Of a stretch of DNA of 64,000 nucleotides, positions 10,615-21,185 are shown one piece after another (within the stretch, counting starts at the first letter, position 1; the number at the start of each line of letters is the position of its first letter). Location: assembly GCA_963682175.1 (NCBI GenBank), contig OY821770.1, forward strand, positions 15,592,501-15,656,500, read 5' to 3'. The stretch is from Triglochin maritima (Eukaryota > Streptophyta > Magnoliopsida > Alismatales > Juncaginaceae). The notes below the pieces were generated by a model. It saw only the letters and a list, made by a program, of their open reading frames with translations. It did no database searches and was not told where the DNA came from. A program made the position numbers and the translations under genes.

Positions 10615-12422
10615 TCACTCTTTGCCCGCTTCCCTGTCTTCACCACTGAGTTCCTCGAGGGACTTTCCTTTGGACTCAGGCACAGCAATCAAAGTCACGA
10701 TAAGTCCGAGAGCATTGACACCAGCGAGGATAAATAGGGAATTCTTGACTCCAATCCCGGGCTTGTAGCCATGGTGTACCTTTGCTGGGTCTTGGCTTTG
10801 TGCTAAGTATAGAAAAGCAAATGCTCCAACAATTGCACCGCCCTTGCCTGTGGCTGCTGATATACCGTGGCAGGTGGATCTTAACCTTGCAGGGAAAATC
10901 TCAGCCGGAATGATGAAGGTGGTGGCATTGGGACCAAAGTTGGCGAAGAAAAATGTGAGCCCATACATGACCACGAAACCAATTCGGTTCTCCGGCTGGG
11001 TCCAATGATCATAAGGGAAGGCTAGCCCCAACATGAAGGCAGTCATGAAGAAAAATCCCATAACCTGTAAATTCATTTACAAATAAAATAATGCATATGT
11101 ACGTATGACATGAATCGTGTACGTACACCAAAACGTAAGTAAATAATTGAATCGATATATTCATGTACATAACATACTTGAATAATCCAACGCCCGATGA
11201 TGTCAACAAACGCAACCGTAAACCAGTACCCCGGGACGGTTCCACACAAAGCCAAAAGGCTCTGAGCTCTAGCGATTTTGAACACTTCTTCTATAGCATT
11301 CAAGGTATTGGCTTTCGGAATCCACCCGATGGCGCTGAAAATGTCCTTTTGGAATAGGTTTTGGCTATAGAAAGCAATGTCAAGAAGAAACCATGTGCTA
11401 GTGGTCCCAAGTAAGTGGAGCCCGTGGCGGTGTAGGAATTGATTGGAAAACAATCCAAAATTGTTGTTTTTATCGGCCACAAGTCTGTCGACTTTTTCTT
11501 GTTCTGGATCGAAATCAATTTTCATCACCTTAGACATGTCACTAGCAGCTTGTTTTGCATCCTTCGCTATGAGAGCAGTGTATCGGGCAGTCTCAGGCAT
11601 TTTCATCCTCCAATAGTATGTTAAGAGCGCTGGGAACGCACCAAACATAAGAACAATGCGCCAAACATAATCGCATTCAGGACGTGTTGACCCTTTGGGG
11701 TCGGCCGCATAGCTTGGCGCAGGGTAGTGGTTATTGAAGCCAGCAGCGACAACGAGCGAAACTACTGCTCCCACAAGGATTCCAAAGCCTTGCATGGCAA
11801 AGACGGCGGCTATGAAAGAGCCACGCGTTTTTTTGTTTGAATACTCAGACATGATTGTAGCTGACAATGGGTAATCACCTCCAATACCGAACCCGAGCCA
11901 GAAGCGGAAAAAACAAAGAGTAACCATCACACCCTTGGCTTCATGGCCAAAAGACAGCGCTGACCCGATGGAGCAAACAACCATGATTACAAGGGTGATA
12001 CCTGCATCGCTCATATGTAATATTTTCAAATACATATATTGAGGATATCTCCTTACTTACTCATTATCAATATAATATAATATTGAACTCTTAAAACTAA
12101 CGATTTAATTGCCAAATTTATTACCATAGACTTTCTTTCTTCCCATTTTGTCCCCAAGCCATCCAAAGAAGAGTTGGCCAGAAAGAGTACCAACGAAGGC
12201 CACACCGTTGACTGCGGCCGCCACATTTGGGGGAAGGCTACCAGGATCTTCATTCCCATCGACGAAGTAGTAAATACGCCCCAAAAGCTTTGTGATGAGA
12301 GAGATGCAAAACAAATCGTATGCATCAGTGAAGAATCCCATACCAGCAATCACAATGGCTGTGAAGTGGTAAAGTTGCGTCTTTGCAACATCCAACGCCC
12401 CCAACACTTCAAGCTTCGACAT
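10615..12422 (-). CDS. PHT1: High-affinity inorganic phosphate transporter, PHT1 family
   Basis: A H+/phosphate symporter of the plasma membrane (major facilitator superfamily) that brings phosphate into the cell. Exons are 12422-12125, 12001-11178 and 11064-10615; both introns (123 and 113 nt) are GT..AG and frames join exactly, giving 523 residues, normal for the family. The PHT1 signature [13 protein letters not shown] is at residues 140-152. Residues that line the phosphate site in PHT1-type transporters are present: D142, Y143, Q170, W303 (in [15 protein letters not shown]), D307 and N416 (in [13 protein letters not shown]). The usual loop with EQEKVDRL separates the two six-helix halves. 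The C-terminus is hydrophilic ([13 protein letters not shown]). AAATGCAG upstream of the ATG could be the acceptor of a 5'-UTR intron. There is no frameshift or stop; this is the only intact-looking host gene here. Confidence 0.96.
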
Positions 12423-13589
12423 TTTGCAAGCTTGATATCAACCACTCCCTCTTCAACTGCATTTCGAGGGCAACAAAAATGTTACATAATTATTACCCTT
12501 ACAAAGAAAACATACTACTGCATTAATGCTTGATCTACATATTAATGCACAGCTGTGACGCGAGCAATTTCACAATTTGCAGAAACTGGTCAATTCTAAA
12601 GCTAAATCCGGTTGTTCTGTCCACAATATTAATTGGTTCTTGTACGGAATCAAGGATCGAACATTAGGGACATCATGGTGCTTTTGTTATAATTGACTAT
12701 CTCTTTTTTGCAAGCCTAAAGAAGGTACGGAAAGAGAAATAAAAAATACAGAAGATCGAATTTCATGGTATAACAAAAGGGTGTTTGGACACTGTAAGTG
12801 AGCAAACGATTTATATGAGGTGTGAGATGATTCCCTAAATGTAGGAAGAACTACGTACTCTACATTACATGCTACTGAACCTACAAGGCTACGAATGCAT
12901 GCTACTTTTGGGAACACGACTCACCTTGGCAAAGAGGGAAAGGCGATAGATGGAACCAAGCTTTGGTGGTGCAATTTTTAGAGGACTGTATGGTGCCATA
13001 TATGCTTGCTATGTCGGGTACTTTTGGAAAGAAAAACAAGCATATACCTCTCATACCTGTCATCTAATGATAAGTGGTGTTATAGTAATGCACGTCTAAT
13101 AAACTGTAATATGGAGTTCTAAGTCTTTATGAAATATGATTTCTATTTTAATATGGATTCATTCAATGTGGTTTCTTAATTCCGTAGCTCTCTACAAACC
13201 CATAGTTCTAATCACGATATGTATCCTTCTCAAAGTCAGCTGGCATCATGTTTTCATTGTTTATTTAATCAGCAACAGAAATGGCTGCTCTACGAGGGCT
13301 CTTAAGTACGTCAGAGTTTTCTAATTAACGGTTTAATTTAGTAATACAATTGAAATATATATATCATGAAATATCTAAAATAGCTTCTTGTCACAGTAAT
13401 ACCTAAAATATCCTACCCATTAACCTCTCTACCGGTATAGGTACGGTTACAAAAACTCTACCCATTTAAAAAATTTAAAAATTGTACCCACTCTAACCAT
13501 CACCCTCTGTATATTAAGCTGGTACCGTAGTACGAGTAGAACCTTGTTGTCAAATGTCAATCTTCTTAACGCATCTTTATTTTATAAGA
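12423..13589. other. Upstream region of the phosphate transporter
   Basis: Holds the presumed promoter and 5' UTR of the minus-strand transporter. No gene was recognised. One P1BS-type motif is listed separately. Sequence from about 13420 looks like decayed repeat DNA (ACCGGTATAGGTACGGT). Confidence 0.45.
13040..13047 (-). promoter_or_regulatory. Candidate P1BS site (GNATATNC)
   Basis: GCATATAC fits the palindromic P1BS consensus bound by PHR1-type phosphate-starvation regulators. It lies about 620 bp upstream of the transporter ATG. Such a site is expected by chance roughly once in 4 kb, so support is modest. Confidence 0.4.
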
Positions 13590-14195
13590 TCATCCGTAAT
13601 CATGACTCGGACGACCTGATCAGGATTTTCTCTTTTTTTCTCTCTCTTTTAAATCAACTTTCTCTCGCTTTACATCAATTTTCTCTCTTCACAACCTATT
13701 TTTATTCTATTTCCTATATTATTCACATCTTAACTACAACTCACCACAATCCACCACAACTTACCTCTCTCCTCCACGTCATCTTTTATTTTCACTAACT
13801 TTTATTTTCTTCAAAAATCAATTATATTTACCTAAAACATTAATAATTCAAACAAATATATATTAATTAGCAAATAATTATTTTTATCAATAAAAAAGCA
13901 GAATACATATTTATTTACACCATTGTACGTAACGCAATACAATAAAATATTACATTACCTAAATCTAGTTTAATTTCAATTAAGCAGTGTAATGTAGTTT
14001 AATTTCAATCCAATTGTTACATACCAAACTACTTACCAAATAATACCCGAAAACAATTAAACCAAATAATACCCCAAAACATTTAAACCAAATAATAATT
14101 AAACCCAACATCTATAACAAATAAATAAACCTAACATTTAACAAATTTATTCAACACAAATTTAAAAAAAAATTAAAACCAACCCGGACGCGCCT
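13590..14195. mobile_element. AT-rich MITE related to the element at 6830-8646
   Basis: The left end TAAGATCATCCGTAATCATG resembles the inverted right end of the larger element (TAAGAGCATCCTTAAC). A TC-rich stretch and ACGTCATC follow, also as in that element. The right end has a GC-rich palindrome, GGACGC .. GCGTCC (about 14185-14204). No coding sequence. It abuts the gypsy-type primer binding site. Confidence 0.35.
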
Positions 14196-14202
14196 CGTGG
14201 CG

Positions 14203-14220
14203 TCCCCGGCAACGGCGCCA
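14203..14220 (-). promoter_or_regulatory. Primer binding site of a Ty3/gypsy-type retrotransposon
   Basis: On the minus strand the sequence is TGGCGCCGTTGCCGGGGA, matching the tRNA-Asp-type primer site common in plant gypsy elements. It places the LTR on the higher-coordinate side. Confidence 0.75.
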
Positions 14221-15484
14221 AAAACTTGATTGATTCGTTTTATATTAACCGCAAGTGCACGGCCGCGTTGAAGCGGTGGCAAATACGGGTCGATCCACAG
14301 GGAGGTGTGTCGACTTTTTGCTTTGTGCGAAGGCGAGTGGGAAAGAAAGGAGAGAAAGATCGATTACACTAAACTATACTAATCTAAACTAGTAAACTAG
14401 AAAGGAGGAAATGAAATCACAAACAAACTAAACTAAGCAACTAATAAAGGAAGATAGAACTCAGGAATGGAAAACCCCTAAGGGGTGGAGTGTGTGTGTG
14501 TGCACATGAAATAAGTGTGGTGAATGCATACAAGAAGCTCAAGTGTGGTTAGTGTTTGTTAATGCATAAGAAGTACCTCATGCCAAGACCTATCATTTAA
14601 AATACTAACCTAGGTGATTAATATGAGCATGACAAGGTTGTTATTAAGAACATAAACAAGCATGGAGTGTACCTACACTATGGCAGAAACCATCAAGTCA
14701 AAGATCTTATTAATTCAAGCAAACATACTAACATCTCTCACAAACAATAATATCTAGCATTCATACCACCTACATAGAATGTACACACATCTACTCCACC
14801 CCCAAAGGGGATAGAACTACTCACTCATAATTAAACTAACTACATTAACAAAATGAAACATTATACTGAAAGGAAATTCAACTAAACAAGAAAAGGTATA
14901 TTAAAGAAGCTAATTGAAAGGAACATAAACTAAAGAAACATGTAAGAATTAAAAGACAAGATTAAAAGAAACTAAGAACAATTATTTTATTAACAATGAC
15001 TCACATTGAAGGTATCATTCTTCTCCACCTTGAGTTTTGCTTCAAGGCTTACTCCAAGTAGAGAGAATGCCACCAAGCAATGGGTAGTTTACAATAGAAG
15101 GTGAAGAGTTCAATTTATAGCCATAGAAAAAGGTAATCCGGGACAATCCCCCGGTATGGGACTAAACAAATACCAGAAATAGAATAAACACACGCTAATA
15201 CACATGCCCACCAAAGCTTAGCGGATTCGGAGCCAAACAGACCGTCAATTAGCGGTCTATCGGTTATGGATCCAACTCGAATTTGTTGTGGGCTCTTCTG
15301 GATGTCTTTGTTGGTCTTTGATGCATATATTTTGCTTATTGGAGCTCCGGCCTGAATCGAATTGTCAAAATACTCCCCATGATGGTGTGGAGTTTTCTGT
15401 TTTGCTCTTTGGTCCTTCGGTCTTACGTTCAGGTCATTCTACCTTGTATCTTAGTCCTCAGGTCTCACAATTCAGTCATTTTTC
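14221..15484 (-). mobile_element. LTR of a Ty3/gypsy-type element, truncated
   Basis: The LTR lies next to the primer site. On the minus strand it contains a promoter-like GCTATAAATTGAACTC near 15121. At the primer-site end it contains CGCAAGTGCACGG and GATCCACAGGGAGG, sequences often found beside this primer site in plants. No gag or pol follows; the interior beyond 14203 is replaced by the MITE at 13590-14195. The far end is not certain, because hAT-type sequence begins at about 15485. Confidence 0.5.
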
Positions 15485-15638
15485 CCTACTTTTGGGTCCA
15501 TACCAAGTTGAAAATCCGGTCCCGGTCCGGTCGGGTTTTTTTATTTAAATTTTTGAGGTAAAAATTCGGTCTTTGGACAGGACCTATTCGGTCTGGTCCG
15601 GTCCAGTCTCCGGTCCAGACCGGATGCGCACCCCTAGT
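15485..15638 (-). mobile_element. hAT MITE fragment with CCGGTCC repeats
   Basis: Read on the minus strand it starts TAGGGGTGCGCATCCGG and continues with GGACCGGACC-type repeats. Its end matches that of the complete MITE at 22968-23206 (TAGGGGTGAGCATCAGTCCGG). The other terminus is missing. Its first bases coincide with the TAG stop of the hAT transposase relic. Confidence 0.55.
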
Positions 15639-17085
15639 CGCTGCTGTCGTGAATATTCTTGTTTTGTATTCTGTCCGCAACATCGATCCAATTCTTCAGG
15701 CATACGCTCATCTCGATTGACTTGTCGGATAAGTTTTGTCTCTTGTCAGACAAGACCCGTTTACCTACACTAAAAGCAGTTTTCGACATCACAGTTGACG
15801 GCGGAGGACATAATAAATCTCGAGTTATCAAGAAGACTAGTGGAAACCTACCTGAGTTATTTCTCCACCAGCCAAAAACATATAGAGATTTTAACTCAGT
15901 CATACTTAAATAAAGTTCAGTGTTTAAATATAAGGTTAATTCATTTTGGGAGTCAAGTTACACTAATTTTGCCATTTTTTAACTTAACTAATTCAATTTG
16001 GAGTCATCATCATCTGGATCCATTTCAGTTGGATGTAGTCGAGATGATGAACTAGCAACATTTGAACCCATTTGATTTACATTGTATAGTCTTTCATATT
16101 CTTAAAATCTTGTACAAAATTATCTAAATTCCTAAAATCTATATGTACTACCACAACCTACATAAGCATGCAATTGCACTCTTAAGATTTCCTAAGGAAG
16201 ATTTAATTATGCTAAGTTCATCTTGTACTACCAAATTCAAAGTATGACAACCTCATCTAATATGAAAGAGTAATCATCTGCAGGTAGATGACAATAATTA
16301 ATAAGCATTTGTATTTCTGAACTATTATTAGTAGCATTATCAAATGCAATTGTACAAACTTTATTTTCAAGATTATTAGCAACGATGACATCTTTAATGT
16401 GATCAAATATAATATTGGTAGTATGTGGATGCAAAATAGGTAATAAGGAAAAAATAAATTTTTATTTAAACATCATAAATCATCTAGATAATTAGCAGTT
16501 ACGAGAATAATTATTTGGACTGGTCCAAACATTATTAGTTAATGCTATTTTATTGTTAATTGGTGAAAAATAATCAATCATGATTTCTTTTTCTTTACCG
16601 AATTTATCAAATGCAATATTTTTAAGTGTTCTTCTAGAAAATGATTTAAATTGCCGATTATGTTAGATTATTGATTCTCTAAGGTCTTTACATTCACATA
16701 TGCTAAATGATAGTTCATCTCTAATTATGAAATCAACAATTATTTCTCTACTTATAATTGGACAATATTTCGGAAATTTAAAGTTTCATTAGCTGTGTCT
16801 AAAACTGATTGACGTGAACCACTACCGATTCAGGATTATTCTTAACTTTACATACAAGTATATGTCTACCTAGATGGTTGGTTCCTTCACTAGACTTAGT
16901 CGAAAATACTTTACCACAATGTTTACATATTGTAGTTGGTTTACCCTCAGCAGTTCGTCCTTCATCAAATCATTCCATACTGATGATGTTTTTTTCCAAA
17001 TAGTTGTACTCGTGGTGGATTAACAGGAGGGGGAGGTGGTGAGTTATCATCATCTTCATAATCAGATGATAAAGTCATGGAAATT
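15635..17085 (-). pseudogene. Ac-like hAT transposase, decayed
   Basis: Three conserved regions survive on the minus strand. A BED zinc finger is at about 16990-16860 (TTICKHCGKVFSTKSS .. HLGRHILVCK). A catalytic-core fragment with VCTIAFDNATNNSSE is at about 16435-16240, followed by GCHTLNLVVQDEL. The C-terminal hAT dimerisation region is at about 15880-15640 (RFPLVFLITRDLLCPP, then STVMSKTAFSVGKRVL). Several stops and frameshifts separate them, so no protein can be made. The MITE at 15485-15638 abuts the stop codon. A GC-rich sequence near 17460-17500 (GTGCCGGCGTGCCGAGC) may be the upstream terminus of the element, but I could not prove paired ends. Confidence 0.75.
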
Positions 17086-17670
17086 ACTAAATATGCAAAC
17101 AAAAAGTGATTTTTTAATAAATGATAAAATCACGATGATGATTGATAAACTAAAATTAACTACTAAAAAACATTAGAAAAGTCTGGGAAATGAAGAGCGG
17201 AGGAGTCGTGAAATCAGTCGTCAGCGGTCTGCTTGTAGCTTTAGGGTTGACGTTTTAACTCAAACTCGACTCATCTCCACCAAATCAGAGCAATTAAACA
17301 AAGATTAGTGAAGATTTGGAAAAGTTGGAAATATTTGGAGAGATTTGTGTGAAGAAAATGAGAGGGGTTGAGGGTTTATATAGAGTGTAAGAGTGTAGTT
17401 TAGTTTTTAAAAATTTAAAAAAAACAATGGCTTGGAGTAATGTTGACGTCAACGTTAGAATAGTGCCGGCGTGCCGAGCTGGCACGACTCGGTTCCCAGG
17501 TCTAATTGCGCTTGAAAAGTGTTACCTATAAAAAATTAGTTTAAATGAACATTAGAATTTTTAAGTGGCTTCTTGTTTCTCGAAGTACAGGATCTAGACA
17601 GAAATGTTAAAAAAGAGATCAGACATTCAGAGGTAGAATTTGGAAGTTTCTAAAACTTAGTTATTAATTA
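17086..17670. other. Interval between hAT relic and MULE-1
   Basis: Probably the 5' leader and end of the hAT element plus unknown flank. No gene recognised. Confidence 0.4.
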
Positions 17671-17828
17671 GGGAACTACTATTCGTCGTCCCAAAACTAC
17701 TTAAATCACCCGTCTAATTACCATTTTGCCCTTCACAATTTATTTAATACTTATTTCGTCTCGTCTCTTAAACTGAGGATTCTGTGTATGTTTTCCTCAC
17801 TTTAATTACTAGTACCAACACCACGAAA

Positions 17829-19876
17829 ATGTTTCTGCAAAGCGTCTGGATCCGGTGAAGTAAGCCCAGCAAGAAAAATCGTGCGTGGCGTCTGGGTAAG
17901 CCACGTCATCCCCCCTAGGGGGCGTCCTATCCAGACGCCCTTTTTTTTAATGTTGTGTTATTTTAAAATATTTCATGTTCCGTTGCAAGATTTCGGTGGT
18001 GATGGAGTAGATTACAGTGAACTTTTTATAAGTACACAAATATTTCCAACAATCGATGACACGAATAAATGGGCGGAACAAGTTGCCATCGGAGTCAGGT
18101 TTTTTGGTAATATCGTCCTATAAATTACATGCAGATAATCGGATGGATTGGTATCTGAGATATGATCGCATAAATGAAATGGGTTCTCGGGATATAGATA
18201 TTGTAGTACGGAAGTACACGAAAAGAAAAGGTTGTGATTGTCATTTTTTGATAAGGGTGGTCGAGCAACGGGATTGTGATGGATGGGTCGTAGTTTCTAA
18301 TAGTACTCATGGTCAGCACAACCACAGACTTGCAGTTTATCTAGAGGGTCACCAACAGATCAGCGGTCTTAGTCCTAGAGCCAAGAAAATTGTTCATGAT
18401 ATGACTGAGGCACAAACGAAACCACGTAACATCTTGTTGGCGATAAAGGAGAAATTCCCGGAGGATAATCCCAATAAAAGACACATTTATAACTTCAGAG
18501 AGTATATGAGGAGGACGAAATCTGAAGACAGGAATCCCGCTCCGCAGTTTCTGCACCAGGAAGTGCAGTATCAGTACTTACATTGGATTATGGCGGTTGA
18601 AGAAACTAATGTCATCACTCACGCATTTTTGGCACATTTGACGTCAGTTCAGTTGTTGCGCACATATCCTTTCGTAATCTGCATGGATTAGACGTATAAA
18701 ACGAAGTACAAGATGTATTTGTTGGAGATGGTTGGGGTGCCACCAACAAACATGAACTTTCTTGTCGGTTATGCGATTATAAAGGATGATACGGAGTCTA
18801 GTTACCGGTGGGTGTTGAAGAAGTTGCAAGATCTGTTATTGGATACTGTCAGCCCGACTGCAATAATAACGGACTGGGAGTTAGGGCTTAGGCGACCAGT
18901 GAAAGAGGTTTTTCCCGAGTCTGCTCATTTAATTTGCACCTAACATATCAACAAAGATGTATACAACTACGCATACCACGCATTCGGCAAGAACAAGCAG
19001 TTTGTAGAGAATTTGAAGTGTGGAAAGTGGAGGAAAGTCATGTTTTCTACTTCAGAAACCGAGTACGAAAGAGTTGTCCATAATCTGAAAGATTCTTTTC
19101 ATTATTGGTAAGCTATCACGGAGTATCTAAAAGACACATGATTAGTGCATAAAGAAAAGTTTGTGTTCAATTGGACGAACAAAGTCCTTCATTCGACTAT
19201 GAAAGAGTGGATACCTACATCGACTGCAGCCCTGTACATTCTTTTCGACCGCGTCAACGTGGCTATTGAAATGCAGCTGACGAATATTCGAAACTTTCTT
19301 GAAGAGTCGAGACATCCAAATTCAACTAACTACAGAAATGCTTTGTATCAACATATAAATGGTCGAATTTCGCATCACTGCTTGTCGTTATTGTGTGGGG
19401 AGTTCCAGAGAATGCAGGACTTAAGCAATCAAGTTGAATATCGCTGTGTGTGCGCTTTTCTGACATCACATGGGATTCCTTGTGCATGTACCATGCACGG
19501 TTGTATTGAGTCAGGCGAAGAAATTTATTTAGAGCAGATTCTTTCATTCTGGAAAACACTTGTCATTGGAGGAGTCCAGATGCCAGAGTTTGTGGATCAG
19601 TCATCACAAGACGTCGAGCATTTTTGAAATCTCGTTAATGAGATTTCGGGGAGCGACCCTGCAATAATTCGTAGTGCCTCTCGTATTTTATACGTGCAGT
19701 TACACCTAGATCAGTCGAATTATGTAGAGCCCGCAGAAAATACTAAGGTACGAGGTCAACCAAGGGGACAGTCGACACGTCGGGACCCGAGTGCCTTTGA
19801 GTATGCTGAGCTAAACTATCCTTTCCCTCCTAACCAAAGTAGATATACCCTGTCTACGTGGATGACGAGGTGCTGA
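17829..19876 (+). pseudogene. MURA/FAR1-like MULE transposase, decayed (MULE-1)
   Basis: The ATG lies in a short first exon that ends at a GTAAG donor, as in MULE-3. Exon 2 begins VPLQDFGGDGVDYSELF near 17985. A FAR1-type zinc-binding region (GCDCHFLIRVVE .. HGQHNHRLAV, about 18235-18335) precedes the MULE transposase core. That core includes FVICMD (first catalytic Asp, followed by a stop where MULE-3 has Ser), AIITDWELGL, and HINKDVY with a stop in place of the preceding Trp. A SWIM-type finger follows (RCVCAFLTSHGIPCAC .. H, about 19440-19500). At least six stops or frameshifts are visible. It ends in sequence fused to the right arm of the element by deletion. Confidence 0.85.
17885..17941. 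repeat. GC-rich imperfect palindrome in MULE-1 intron 1
   Basis: GGCGTCTGG and CCAGACGCC form the outer arms around a CCCCCCTAGGGGGG-like centre. It lies in the first intron of the transposase gene. Equivalents are in MULE-3 at 54620-54748 and near both right ends. Confidence 0.7.
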
Positions 19877-20064
19877 ATCCTTTTCGTAAGCATGTACAAC
19901 GCGTAAATGTATGAATTTTCCTCTTACTTCAAGGTAACCCTATGACTATTAATTAAATTTTAGAAATAGAATGTTGTTAAATAGATTTAAGCATCTAAAT
20001 TAACAAATGTATTAATTATTTTTAACTAATTATCAATTAATACTAATTATTACTTATAAAAAAT

Positions 20065-20170
20065 ATAAAAAAGGGAGGGGCGTTTGCGGGAGACGCCTCC
20101 CCCAGGGTGGGGGTGGCTCCCACGGGCGCCCGTCCGTTGAAGTGGGTGTCTTCTGCGGTCGCCCACCCCA
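20065..20170. repeat. GC-rich subterminal palindromic block, right side of MULE-1
   Basis: A GC island in AT-rich DNA containing GGGGCGTTTGCGGGAGACGCC and further GGGTGGG/CCCACCC pairs. The MULE-3 counterpart is at 62172-62275. Confidence 0.65.
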
Positions 20171-20420
20171 ATTTTTATTTTTTTTAAATAAATTAAATGG
20201 TACATTTTACCAGATTTGAGTACACTGGGGCATCCGTTGGCTCCTTTCCTAGTCTCCGAGACATTTTTCTTGATGATTATGAGAGGAAGATGAAGAGATA
20301 GTAGTGGTAGGAAAGTGAAATAAAGAGATATATAAGTAGAAATGAGAAAAAGACAAAACGGTAATTCGCACGGACGATTTAAGTAGTTTTCTGACGACGA
20401 ATAGCAATTAAGATTAATTA

Positions 20421-20623
20421 GTCTATCTTTAATCATCCTAAACTATTGCAAAATGATACCGTTATATCTCAAAGTCTATCATATGTATATTGTCATATTT
20501 TATGTTAGGTACGTGGGTTTTACTAGAGATTTATGTTTATCATAATTATCTGCATTATCATAATTATGTTTACCACCGTGGTTTTAATATCATAACTTTA
20601 TATATCCAAATAAAAGGAACGTG
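20421..20623. other. Short non-coding interval
   Basis: AT-rich, no feature recognised. Confidence 0.4.
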
Positions 20624-21185
20624 ATATTGAAGTGTGGGTATCCAACTCAAAATCAATTGGTGATGGGTGGAGGGACCCTTCAACTTATAACTCAGGAGAA
20701 AGTCTTCATTTTAACTAAGGTTGGATTATTCTTTAACACTCCCTCGCACGTGTGGTCGAGATTTATTTTTCTCCGTGTCTACGTGTGGATAACAACAATG
20801 GTGGATGTGTCAAGCCGACCATTGGACATTTTCAGGTTTTGATACAATATTGAAGTGTGGGTATCCAACTCAAAACCAATTGGTGATAAGTGGATGGACC
20901 CTTCAACTTATAACCAATGAGAAAGTCCTCATTTTAACCGATGTTGGACTATTATTTAACACTCTCTCGCACGCGTGACCGAGATTTATTTTTCTTTGTG
21001 TCTATGTGTGGATAACAAGAATGATGGATGTGTCAAGTCGGTCGTTAGGCATTTTCAGGCTCTGTTACTATATTGAAGTGTGAGTATCCAACTCAAAACC
21101 AATCGGTGATGAGTAGAGGGATTTTTCAACTTATAATTCAGGAGAAAGTCATCATTTTAACCGACGTGAGACTATTCTCTAACAT
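20624..21185. repeat. Tandem repeat, 223-bp unit, 2.5 copies
   Basis: Units start at about 20624, 20847 and 21070, each with TATTGAAGTGTG, GTATCCAACTCAAAA and TGTGTCAAG. The third copy stops at about 21185. The exact 223-bp spacing shows tandem duplication. The unit resembles a dispersed plant repeat often seen near genes, but I cannot name its family. No coding. Confidence 0.8.

Larger units (their letters stand above)
17671..20411 (+). mobile_element. MULE-1, deletion derivative of the MULE-2/3 family
   Basis: The left terminal repeat begins GGGAACTACTATTCGTCGTC and continues AAAACTACTTAAATC and ATTACCATTTTGCC. The right end is its inverted copy (GATTTAAGTAGTTTTCTGAC .. GAATAGCAATTAA). Flanking 9-bp sequences are TATTAATTA (17662-17670) and GATTAATTA (20412-20420), 8 of 9 identical, as expected for a Mutator-type insertion. 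It keeps a decayed MURA gene and both GC-rich subterminal palindromes. The OTU and PMD genes of MULE-2 and MULE-3 are gone; the junction lies near 19810-19830. Confidence 0.85.

Noticed and set aside
10298..10618. Minus-strand frame after the PHT1 stop
   Set aside because: Lies in the expected 3' UTR and shows no domain.
11300..11624. Alternative-frame open frames inside PHT1 exon 2
   Set aside because: Shadows of a strongly conserved coding exon in another frame.
20624..21185. Cassandra-type TRIM carrying a 5S-like promoter
   Set aside because: I could not see the 5S internal control boxes or paired terminal repeats.
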